64,000 nucleotides of DNA from Arctic95D-9 sp035967665. Lineage in GTDB: Bacteria; Verrucomicrobiota; Verrucomicrobiia; Verrucomicrobiales; DEV007. Shown piece by piece: positions 51,780-59,641 of the stretch. Position 1 is the stretch's first letter, and every line of letters starts with the position of its first letter. Below the pieces are notes generated by a model. That model was not told the origin of the DNA and searched no databases. It worked only from the letters and a program-made list of their open reading frames with translations. The stretch spans positions 41,915 through 105,914 of the forward strand of contig JAYWLB010000081.1 of NCBI GenBank assembly GCA_035967665.1, in the 5' to 3' direction. A program made the translations under genes and the position numbers.

Positions 51780-53234
51780 CTACTTTACCACCAATGGATG
51801 ATGAAAATCGCCCCCCAATGCCAAATAGAGATCGACACGGTTGGTCAACAACTGCAGTTGCAAAGCAAGATAGGCGCTCTGCGCATCAAAGGAACGGCGC
51901 TGACTCTCGAGTAAGGTGATGATATCGACGATCCCCTTCTCATACTGATCGAGGCTGAGCTGTTCAGCACGACGGGCTTCACGGGCAGCGACAGAGAGAG
52001 CATCATACTGAGAGGCAAGATAACGTTCACCAGCCAGAGCGGTCTCAACCTCGCGAAATGCGGTCAACGCGGTCTCACCATAGTTTGCAGCCAGTTCGTC
52101 AACTTCGTGCTGATCCAGTCGAATATTCGACCGCAACCGGTCCCCCTGATACAGAGGTCTCGTCAGGTTCTGACCGATATTCCATACCATGTTCTGAATA
52201 TCGAAAAGATCGCCAAACTCGTCCGTCGTCGAAGTTCCGGCACCTCCCGAGATCCGAATCGCCGGCAGAAGCGCTTTCCTGCTCGCGCTCAGTTCTTTGA
52301 ACGCGGCATCGACACGGGCTTCGGCGGCAAGCAAATCAGGCCGACGCAGGAGCAATTCGCTGGGCAAACCGGCAGGAACCCTTTTCGGCATACCGGGGAG
52401 AGAACTCAGACCGTCAATCGCCCCCGAAGGATAACGACCCAGCAAAGTTTCGAGCACGCGCTTTGATGAATCGAGCTGGCGTTGCTCCGCGAGAATACTC
52501 GACCTCGCACGAGCCTGATCGGCCCGGCTCAAACTGATGTCGAGCGCGGTTCTATCATCGGCATCTCCGGCCTCTAGCTTGTCATCGAGAATCTGCAGGT
52601 TCGTATTGAGACTGGAAAGATTGCGCCGTGACAGAGCAATCTGCTGCTTCGACTCCACAATCTCAAAAGCGGTTTTTACCACATTAGCCGCGAGCGACAG
52701 CCGTGACGCCTCATAGACATTTGTCTCCGCGATCAGCTTATCGAGTTCCGCATCACGCAGGTTCTTGATCCGCCCCCAGAGATCCACTTCCCACGCGACA
52801 TCGAGCGAGAATTCAAAAGTATTGGCTCGAACCGTCTGAAACGACGCCCCGCGAAGATTCTGGGAACGTCTCGTCGCAATTCCGGCATCCAGAGTGGGAA
52901 GACGATCCGCTCCCGCAATCTTCGCCCGCTCTTCCAACTGACGAACACGGGTCCGTGCGGCCGCGAGATCGTAGCTGTTTCCAACCGCCTCCGTCACCAG
53001 CGAGGTCAGCGTTCCACTGTGAAAATCATCGAGCCATCCAATCACCGCATCGTTCGGAATCGCAGGCCCTTTCCCCGTCCACTGACCGGGAAGGCCGCCG
53101 ACCATGGCAGACGCATCAGCGGAATCGGGCTGCAATGCTTTGCACCCGGACAACAGCATTCCCGCAACGAGTCCACAGGACACGAGAGCTCGAACCCGGA
53201 TCTCACCCCGGCGCTGTTGTTGTGTTTCGTTCAC
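51780..53234 (-). CDS. RND efflux outer-membrane factor (NodT/TolC-like lipoprotein)
   Basis: A 484-residue outer-membrane channel starting at a GTG. The lipobox MLLSGC (Cys30) is followed by the OMF repeats VTEAVGNSYDLAAARTRVRQ, AWEVDLWGRIKNLRDAELD, LLRRPDLLAAEARVDAAFKE and QNLTRPLYQGDRLRSNIRLD, which place it in the NodT family of TolC-like factors. It is the first gene of the pump operon; the adaptor starts 102 nt downstream and the pump after that. Confidence 0.92.
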   Translation of the reverse strand: MNETQQQRRGEIRVRALVSCGLVAGMLLSGCKALQPDSADASAMVGGLPGQWTGKGPAIPNDAVIGWLDDFHSGTLTSLVTEAVGNSYDLAAARTRVRQLEERAKIAGADRLPTLDAGIATRRSQNLRGASFQTVRANTFEFSLDVAWEVDLWGRIKNLRDAELDKLIAETNVYEASRLSLAANVVKTAFEIVESKQQIALSRRNLSSLNTNLQILDDKLEAGDADDRTALDISLSRADQARARSSILAEQRQLDSSKRVLETLLGRYPSGAIDGLSSLPGMPKRVPAGLPSELLLRRPDLLAAEARVDAAFKELSASRKALLPAIRISGGAGTSTTDEFGDLFDIQNMVWNIGQNLTRPLYQGDRLRSNIRLDQHEVDELAANYGETALTAFREVETALAGERYLASQYDALSVAAREARRAEQLSLDQYEKGIVDIITLLESQRRSFDAQSAYLALQLQLLTNRVDLYLALGGDFHHPLVVK

Positions 53235-53348
53235 GACGTCTCACAAAGACCTCAAATTACGGGATTTGTCGATCAGGAAATTCGCCAAAAATTAGCGGCC
53301 AATCCATTCCCCCATCCACGGAAAAAGGAAAAGTATCATCTCCCCGTC

Positions 53349-54542
53349 CTACAAGAACGGCTCGACAAGGAGAAACAACCCATAGGCTGTGATGACGGTC
53401 GCAAGCGGCTGAATGACCGCCTTTCGATACCAGGTCTTTCGACTGAGGAAAAAGAGAATTGCGGCAGCGACAATACCGACCGCGAAAAAAGCGACCTCAA
53501 CACCTAGAAGAAACAAAATCACTTCGCTGAGGCTGATACCCTCACTTCCGCCAAAAAAGCCATAAAACCCGGAAGTCGTGGCAATGAGCTGTCCGGCAGC
53601 AAAACCTCCAAGAGCAACAACGATCAAACGCCACCACTTCAGGACGTGATGAAAGACAGCTTCGAGGCTCAATATAATCAAGCCCACCGCAGCTACCACG
53701 AGAGCCCATGAAAGAGATACAGGAACCACCTGCCAGACCGCAAGAGCGATTGCAATTCCCTGAGCAACGAGCAATACCGCAAGCTGATGAAACACAGCCT
53801 TCCCTTTCAAGGTCAGCAGCAGAATCGCAATAACCAGCAAAGGAGGGAGCAAGCTGGCTGCAAAAAATGACGCCCAGCCGGCACAGAAAGGACAAGGCGC
53901 TTTTGCCGTCGCCGCCGGGTCCTGCAGCGGAACAGCATCAGCCTCCGGGCGCTCCGAAATGGCGGGAATCGCATCACTTTTCGCCCCTTCTCCAGCCGGA
54001 AAAGGATCCCCTTCTAAAATGGGCTGAATGTTTACAGGCCGACTGTATTCCCCTGCGAGAACCACCTGCATCCGTCGCGAGGGTTTATCGTCTTTAATCA
54101 CCACCATGATCACCGCCATCGGGCAGGTTGGATCGAGGTAGAGCAAAAACTCCTTCGCCTCTTCGGGAAAGCTTCCACGCAGATTCACGAGAACCTGCTT
54201 CCGCTGCAGCGATTCAGGTGTTTCGGCATCACTCGTTTTCTCGATCGAAAGATCGAGCTCCGGCGTCACTTCCTCCTCATCAAAAAGGACATTCAAATAC
54301 TCCACCGCAAACTCCCTCGCGGCATCCTCCGGGGAAATTTCATCATTGAGAGCCTGATCTTCACTGGGAATCACCTCCATCGCGATGTCGAGATGGTAGG
54401 TCTTCTTCTCCGTATCGAGACGGGAAACCAGAGAAACAGAAGACACCTGATGCGCCGAGGCAACACCGAAACTGAGGCAGAACCCGAGCAAAACGGCTCT
54501 CAGTTTCTGCAATTCATCAAAGCGCTTAGGGCGAAGTATCAT
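53349..54542 (-). CDS. Membrane protein with exported N-terminal domain, unknown function
   Basis: About 397 residues from the ATG at 54542; a TTG at 54581 is a less likely start. A signal segment (about 14-31, ending ASAHQ) leads to a ~180-residue extracytoplasmic region (VSSVSLVSRLDTEKKTYHLD). After PCPFCAGW (a CxxC) come six hydrophobic helices. The architecture, exported domain then six helices with paired histidines (EAVFHHVL), is reminiscent of HupE/UreJ-type proteins, which bind metals, but I could not confirm any family motif. It is encoded upstream of the efflux operon on the same strand. Confidence 0.62.
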   Translation of the reverse strand: MILRPKRFDELQKLRAVLLGFCLSFGVASAHQVSSVSLVSRLDTEKKTYHLDIAMEVIPSEDQALNDEISPEDAAREFAVEYLNVLFDEEEVTPELDLSIEKTSDAETPESLQRKQVLVNLRGSFPEEAKEFLLYLDPTCPMAVIMVVIKDDKPSRRMQVVLAGEYSRPVNIQPILEGDPFPAGEGAKSDAIPAISERPEADAVPLQDPAATAKAPCPFCAGWASFFAASLLPPLLVIAILLLTLKGKAVFHQLAVLLVAQGIAIALAVWQVVPVSLSWALVVAAVGLIILSLEAVFHHVLKWWRLIVVALGGFAAGQLIATTSGFYGFFGGSEGISLSEVILFLLGVEVAFFAVGIVAAAILFFLSRKTWYRKAVIQPLATVITAYGLFLLVEPFL

Positions 54543-54686
54543 CGGCGAAACTCTATGGAACAAATCGATGAATTGCACCAACTATCTCGTCCCCTGCGAA
54601 TCGCGCCACCTGATCACGTAGTGGCTTTATCCTTGCTCCGCACCGACGCTTCTGGTGTGTTTCCCTAACTTAATACATCCACTGTT

Positions 54687-56039
54687 ATGACTGACAAAAA
54701 CGCCCCGGAAGTTGATCGCCGAAAATTCATTCGCACCACAGCAGCAGCGACTGCTGCAACCACAGCCTTCGCCGGAGCGGCAAAGGGAGAAGCGATTGAT
54801 CCGGAAAAAAAATTAAAAGTCGGCTTCATCGGCACAGGTGGCCGCGGAACCGGGGCGGCACTCCAGGCCCTCTCAGCGGACGACAATCTGGTCCTTCATT
54901 CCGTCGCCGATGTCTTTCAGGAAAAAATCGACAAGTCTCTCGAAATCCTCAACAAGAATAAGAGCCTCGAAGGCAAAATCGACGTCCCTGCAGCCCGCCA
55001 GTTCGTCGGGCTTGATGCCTACCGGAAAGTCCTCGATTCAGGCGTCGATGTTGTTCTCCTCACCACCACCCCCGGTTTTCGCCCGCTCCACCTGCGCGCC
55101 GCAATCGAAGCCGGAAAACATGTTTTTGCCGAGAAGCCCATGGCCGTGGATGCCGCGGGAGTCCGTCACGTCTACGAAACCCTGAAAATGGCCGAAGGCA
55201 AAGCGCTCTCCATCGTCGCCGGCTTCTGCTGGCGCTATTCAGTGAGCCGTCGCGAAGCCTACCGCAAAGTCATGGAGGAAGGCATGATCGGTGATGTTAC
55301 CAGCATCTACGCAACCTACTATTCCGGACACTCCAAGCCACACCTCGACACCTCACTCCGCACCGACGGGATGACCGATATCGAATGGCAGATCCGCAAC
55401 TGGTATAACTACACCTGGCTCGGAGGAGGCGGCCTCGTTGAACAGGCCGTTCACAGCGTCGACAAAATCGGCTGGCTCATGGGCGACCAAAGCCCCATCA
55501 AATGCCGCGCCACTGGCGGCCTCGCAGCCCCTCAGGTAGGGAACGGCAATATCTTCGATCATTACCACGTCGCCTACGAATACCCCAACAACGTCTGGGC
55601 TCACCTCGCTTCGCGAAAGGCTCCCGGCTGCCTCAACGAGAATGCCGATTACATCAAAGGCACCAAAGGAAGCCTCATTATCGGTCGCGGTTCCGATCCC
55701 TACATCGAAGACAACGACGGGAAGCTCCTCTGGCGTTTCCGTAAACCGCGCTCCGGAGAGCCGAACATGTATCAGGTCGAGCACGATGAATTTTTCGCTT
55801 CGATCCGCAGTGGAAACCACATCAACGACGGCCCGCGCATGATCCACTCCAGCATGATGGCGATCATGGGCCGGATGTCCGCTCATACCGGAAAAGAGAT
55901 CACCTGGGAAGAGGCCATGGAATCAGGTGAAGACCTTTTCGCCGACGAAGGCGGCATGCAGTGGGATCAAGCTTACAAGCCAAATCCGGTGGCCATTCCC
56001 GGCGTCACTCAGATCGCGGGGATCGGCGATATGGAGTAA
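54687..56039 (+). CDS. Tat-exported Gfo/Idh/MocA-family oxidoreductase
   Basis: A 450-residue NAD(P)-dependent sugar or cyclitol oxidoreductase. The N-terminus contains a Tat signal (VDRRKFIRTTAAATAATTAF). The Rossmann motif is KVGFIGTGGRGTG (near residue 50), followed by GKHVFAEKPMAVDAAG, with the conserved Lys of the EKP motif. The C-terminal domain has WYNYTWLGGGGLVEQAVHSV (family GGG motif and candidate catalytic His). Exported Gfo/Idh/MocA enzymes are frequent in PVC bacteria and often carry tightly bound cofactor. The substrate is unknown. It is monocistronic with a terminator behind it. Confidence 0.92.
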   Translation: MTDKNAPEVDRRKFIRTTAAATAATTAFAGAAKGEAIDPEKKLKVGFIGTGGRGTGAALQALSADDNLVLHSVADVFQEKIDKSLEILNKNKSLEGKIDVPAARQFVGLDAYRKVLDSGVDVVLLTTTPGFRPLHLRAAIEAGKHVFAEKPMAVDAAGVRHVYETLKMAEGKALSIVAGFCWRYSVSRREAYRKVMEEGMIGDVTSIYATYYSGHSKPHLDTSLRTDGMTDIEWQIRNWYNYTWLGGGGLVEQAVHSVDKIGWLMGDQSPIKCRATGGLAAPQVGNGNIFDHYHVAYEYPNNVWAHLASRKAPGCLNENADYIKGTKGSLIIGRGSDPYIEDNDGKLLWRFRKPRSGEPNMYQVEHDEFFASIRSGNHINDGPRMIHSSMMAIMGRMSAHTGKEITWEEAMESGEDLFADEGGMQWDQAYKPNPVAIPGVTQIAGIGDME

Positions 56040-56066
56040 TCCATTCCACCTCAGTAGATAACTTCG

Positions 56067-56097
56067 AACAGGGTCAGGTCATCGACTTGACCCTGTT
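56067..56097. terminator. Bidirectional hairpin terminator
   Basis: Perfect 10-bp stem AACAGGGTCA (56067-56076) with TGACCCTGTT (56088-56097), 11-nt loop, then a T-rich stretch. It ends the Gfo/Idh/MocA gene and the convergent STN-domain gene. Confidence 0.75.
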
Positions 56098-56146
56098 TGC
56101 TTTCAGACCCAACCCTGTTGGATCGGGAAATAAACGGCACAGAGAG

Positions 56147-57118
56147 TCAATTCCGGCTTCTCGCTCCCAGTGTTCCCGTCTTGAGTCCACCCTCATCCTC
56201 ACTACCCGATCCGTAGCGGACGAAGCTCCATTTTCCGCCCTTCCATTTATAGACATTGTTCAGAGCATTGGTTCGCTTGCTCACATCGGGATCGGCGGAA
56301 TGAACATAGTCAGGGTGAGCCGGTGACCGGGGATCGTTCGGAGGCGTCCCGAGCGTGGGAGCCGTCCCCCGTTTCCTCGTGACACCTTTCCTGCCCGCTG
56401 CGAGTTTTGCCTTGGCCTCTCGAATTCGCGCCTCGCGGTAAAATTTCGTTCCCGGAGGTTCGATCATGATCGCCCACGGCTCGATTCGAATCTCGATTCC
56501 GGTGACTCGCGCAACATAACTGAGCACCGCTGAAGCCGGAACCTGATTGAGTCGCAAGGTTACGGGAAGATCCTGATCAACCCGATGATCGACTACGAGG
56601 TTCAGCCCCGTGTTTTGGGATCCGCCTTCACGGCTTTTGGACGAGACAAATTGCAAAACATCGCGCAACGGAGCCTCTTTAAATTCAATCTGACTCATCA
56701 AGAGCCCCCGCGCCCGCGACGCCTGCTCCGAATTGGCATGGTTCACCTGAGGCTCGAGCTCCTTTTTCGCGAGCTCCCCCTCTCCGGCGGGAACGATCAT
56801 GAAGGCATGCGCATCACGCCGGTAATCGACGCCCACTTGCTCTACCAGACAGATCAAACAGACGCCAACGGTAACATCACTCAAAGCCAGAGAAGTCGTG
56901 GCGGACAACTCCACTCCGGGGTCGAGAACGATATTGATCCCCCGCTTCGCAGGGTCCAGCTCAGCACTGCGTTGCTGCAAATAGGAAACCGCATCGGCCA
57001 GGGGCGTCTCAAAAAACTCCACCTGTTCAAGACGAAGCGAGAGCGGGTCAGGAGCCGCATCAGTGACATGAAGCGAAATGGAAAACAAAAACAGGGTAAC
57101 GATCGGATAAATTCGCAT
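56147..57118 (-). CDS. Secreted protein with two tandem STN/secretin-N-like domains
   Basis: About 323 residues from the ATG at 57118 (GTG at 57130 possible). After a signal peptide come two copies of the same ~95-residue unit: first VEFFETPLADAVSYLQQRSA ... GINIVLDPG ... HAFMIVP, then IEFKEAPLRDVLQFVSSKSR ... GLNLVVDHR ... WAIMIEP. This spacing resembles the short N-terminal domain of secretins and TonB-dependent transducers. The C-terminal ~100 residues are basic and Gly/Pro-rich, ending NNVYKWKGGKWSFVRYG. Many Verrucomicrobia encode such STN-repeat proteins near secretion genes, but none is near here. Confidence 0.7.
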   Translation of the reverse strand: MRIYPIVTLFLFSISLHVTDAAPDPLSLRLEQVEFFETPLADAVSYLQQRSAELDPAKRGINIVLDPGVELSATTSLALSDVTVGVCLICLVEQVGVDYRRDAHAFMIVPAGEGELAKKELEPQVNHANSEQASRARGLLMSQIEFKEAPLRDVLQFVSSKSREGGSQNTGLNLVVDHRVDQDLPVTLRLNQVPASAVLSYVARVTGIEIRIEPWAIMIEPPGTKFYREARIREAKAKLAAGRKGVTRKRGTAPTLGTPPNDPRSPAHPDYVHSADPDVSKRTNALNNVYKWKGGKWSFVRYGSGSEDEGGLKTGTLGARSRN

Positions 57119-57342
57119 CTGAGCGCCCACTCTATCATCAATGCATTAGTGGTAGAATGCGGTTTTTGTAAAAGGTTTGACTACAAGCTCACAGCCTGCA
57201 AAAACGCGATCCGGGTGTGCTACTCACCGACGACCGCAAGGCACAGCCAAAACACGCACTTTTCTCCCGCCCGGACGAAGTTCGCAGATCAAAAATCCCC
57301 AATTGCGAGTATGGTTCCGCAATTCAATTGGAAGCACCACGT

Positions 57343-58752
57343 ATGCCTGACGAGAGAGAAGAAAACGAATCCGGGGAACCTGTTCAATCCGGGGCGGAGA
57401 ACACCCTGACTGAACAATATCAGAAGGCACTCGCTGACAAGATCATCGAAGTGGAGGGACTCCTCGTTGAAGCCACACCTGCCTCTCTTCCATTACTGGC
57501 CGACAAAATCGCGACCCTGGAAAAAGATTTAGCGGCAATCAAGCAGGTCACGCCGCCGCCTCCACGGCTGATGGATCTTGAAGCCGCTGTTTTCACCGTG
57601 AAAGGTCACGTGGAACGGAACTTTGGAAAATTCGAGGCCTCGGAAGCCACCTACCGGGAAGCGATCGAGGTTCTCCAGAGAGCCGGCGGAGATGAGGAGT
57701 CAATCAGTCAACGCATTGCAAACCTCTGGACCTGCTGCGGGCTCTCCGCCCTCTCAGGAACATCCCGGGAATCATGGGAACGCGCGATCGAACACTTCGA
57801 CAGAGCCATTTCGGTTCGCGAAAACACACCTGATCCATCCCCCGCCAATCTGTGGGGATTGTCCGCCTCCTGGTTGAATCGAGGCGACGCCCTCTCCCGC
57901 CTCGGAGGCGAAACAAATCTGGATTTGTCGCTCGAAGCCGCTCAAAAGGCGGAGAGTATTCTTCGGTCTTTTGACCCCGGTGAGAATCCCCCCTTCCGAA
58001 CACGCATGGCACTAGCGTGGATGAATCAGGGAGCCGCCTATATTCAGCTCACAAGCGAGTACGGACGCAAGCATCGCGATGACACTTTCAATGCCTACCA
58101 AACCGCCATTGATATCCTGAGACCCGGGGCCGACTCCGGAGCAGAGGAATCGAAACGGGTTCTCGCGGTGACACTGACGAACCTGAGCCGGGCACGGCTG
58201 CAGCTCGGGGGACAATCCCCTGAAGCCGGTGTCGCCGAAGCAAGAAAAGCACTGGCGCTGATACGCAATCACGAAATCGAAGATCTCGAATTGGCGAACC
58301 TTGGCATCACCGCGAGAATCGCACTTTGCCGATCTCTGGAACTGCTGAAAGAAGCCACCGGTGAGGATCTCGAAATCACCGACATCGCCGAGGAAGGACT
58401 CTCAGTCGCTCTCAAGGTCAAAGAGAATGTCGGAAGACTGTTCATAAGCGAATCCACTCTCGGAGAACTGATGCGATGTGGCGCAGAAGCCTACTTGAAA
58501 CATTCCCCCCATTTCCTCACTGATTACCTGCTGGAGTTTCTTTCCGATGAAAATGAGAATCATCTCGCCGACGTCGGGGCCTGTCACGAAGCCGCCGTTC
58601 AGGTGTTATGGCAGGGCATCGCGGAGCTTCAGGAAAAGGGCTTTCAGGATATCGGAACAGAAGCCTTCGAAAAGCGGGAGGCACTTCTCATTTCGTGGCA
58701 CCAGTGCCGCGAAAAGCTCGCCGGGATCAGAGCCCGCTACTTCGAAATTTAA
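57343..58752 (+). CDS. TPR-like helical repeat protein
   Basis: About 469 residues from the ATG at 57343; the frame is open to a GTG at 57217. There is no signal or membrane segment. After an acidic start (MPDEREENESGEPVQSG) the sequence consists of repeated helical pairs such as NFGKFEASEATYREAIEVLQ, SWERAIEHFDRAISVREN, LSLEAAQKAESILRSF and DDTFNAYQTAIDILRPG, matching TPR spacing. It is probably a cytoplasmic scaffold. It is monocistronic, ending before a strong terminator. Confidence 0.78.
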   Translation: MPDEREENESGEPVQSGAENTLTEQYQKALADKIIEVEGLLVEATPASLPLLADKIATLEKDLAAIKQVTPPPPRLMDLEAAVFTVKGHVERNFGKFEASEATYREAIEVLQRAGGDEESISQRIANLWTCCGLSALSGTSRESWERAIEHFDRAISVRENTPDPSPANLWGLSASWLNRGDALSRLGGETNLDLSLEAAQKAESILRSFDPGENPPFRTRMALAWMNQGAAYIQLTSEYGRKHRDDTFNAYQTAIDILRPGADSGAEESKRVLAVTLTNLSRARLQLGGQSPEAGVAEARKALALIRNHEIEDLELANLGITARIALCRSLELLKEATGEDLEITDIAEEGLSVALKVKENVGRLFISESTLGELMRCGAEAYLKHSPHFLTDYLLEFLSDENENHLADVGACHEAAVQVLWQGIAELQEKGFQDIGTEAFEKREALLISWHQCREKLAGIRARYFEI

Positions 58753-58848
58753 ATCACAAACCTCCCGCAAACCTGTAGCCGGTCGCCGGAAGGCCGCTTC
58801 AGGGGGCCGGAGCTTCCATTTCGGGCGACTCTTTCTTAAACGGAAAGA

Positions 58849-58878
58849 CCCGGCATTCACATGAACGTGAATGCCGGG
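58849..58878. terminator. Strong hairpin terminator
   Basis: Perfect 12-bp stem CCCGGCATTCAC (58849-58860) with GTGAATGCCGGG (58867-58878) around a 6-nt loop, then CCTCTTTCC on the plus strand and, on the minus strand, TCTTTCCGTTT. It lies between the convergent TPR and PKHD-hydroxylase genes. Confidence 0.85.
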
Positions 58879-58936
58879 CCCTCTTTCCAAACCGGCACTA
58901 CAAAACCGGCTGAATGACCGGAAATTTTCCGGCAGC

Positions 58937-59629
58937 TTACATCTCAGCCCACTGCCTGAGAAGGTTGTGATAGACCCCTGTCAATTGCACCGATGTCTCC
59001 TGGGCAACGTGGTTTTCCGCCAATTCATTCCCGAGACGCTGGATTCCCAGATCCAGATCAAGCAGGAGCGAACGACGCCCATCGTCGCGAATCATACTCT
59101 GCAACCAGAAGAAGGAGCAAAGACGTGATCCACTGGTGACAGGCGTGACATGGTGAAGACTCGTCGAGGGATACAGGATCATCGAACCGGCAGGAAGCTT
59201 CACGCTGTGAACACCGTATGTGTCTTCCACGCAAAGTTCTCCCCCCTCGTAGTTTTCGGGATCCTCAAAAAACAAGGTCGCCGAAAGGTCCGTGCGGATT
59301 CGACTGCCCGAACCGGGAAACTGACGAATAGCGTTATCAACATGCGTTCCAAATGCCTGACCACCTGTGTAGCGGTTAAAGAGCGGCGGGAAGATCTTCA
59401 AAGGCAGAGCAGCACTGAGAAACAGCGGGTTCTGCCCAAGCGCTTTTAGAATCATATCACCCACTTGTCTGGCAACGGGGTGATCCTCCGGAATCTGCTG
59501 GTTATCCTTTGCCTTCGCGGACTGGTGGCCGGCCGTAACCTTGCCATCAACCCACTCGGCGGATTCCAGGAGAGCACGCGCTTCAGCAACCTGCTCAGGA
59601 GTCAAAACATCGGGAACGGTAATCAGCAT
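58937..59629 (-). CDS. PKHD-type Fe(II)/2-oxoglutarate hydroxylase (PiuC/YbiX-like)
   Basis: A 230-residue cytosolic dioxygenase. The iron ligands are His96 and Asp98 in FGTHVDNAI and His159 in STSLHHVTPVTSGSRL, with Arg169 for 2-oxoglutarate. FNRYTGGQAFGTHVDNAIRQ, DLSATLFFEDPENYEGGELC and the N-terminal DVLTPEQVAEARALL are characteristic. PiuC/YbiX genes typically sit next to Fiu/PiuA-type TonB receptors and are iron-regulated; the receptor gene is 12 nt upstream here, so it is the last gene of the iron operon. The exact substrate is unknown. Confidence 0.93.
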   Translation of the reverse strand: MLITVPDVLTPEQVAEARALLESAEWVDGKVTAGHQSAKAKDNQQIPEDHPVARQVGDMILKALGQNPLFLSAALPLKIFPPLFNRYTGGQAFGTHVDNAIRQFPGSGSRIRTDLSATLFFEDPENYEGGELCVEDTYGVHSVKLPAGSMILYPSTSLHHVTPVTSGSRLCSFFWLQSMIRDDGRRSLLLDLDLGIQRLGNELAENHVAQETSVQLTGVYHNLLRQWAEM

Positions 59630-59641
59630 ACTGGTCGTGTT

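Noticed and set aside
11641..56120. The 13-mer GATCCAACAGGGT found near 11641, 32506 and (inverted) 56109
   Set aside because: Two copies are within or next to terminators and one in a coding region; several shared 13-mers are expected by chance in 64 kb, so it is not treated as a dispersed repeat.
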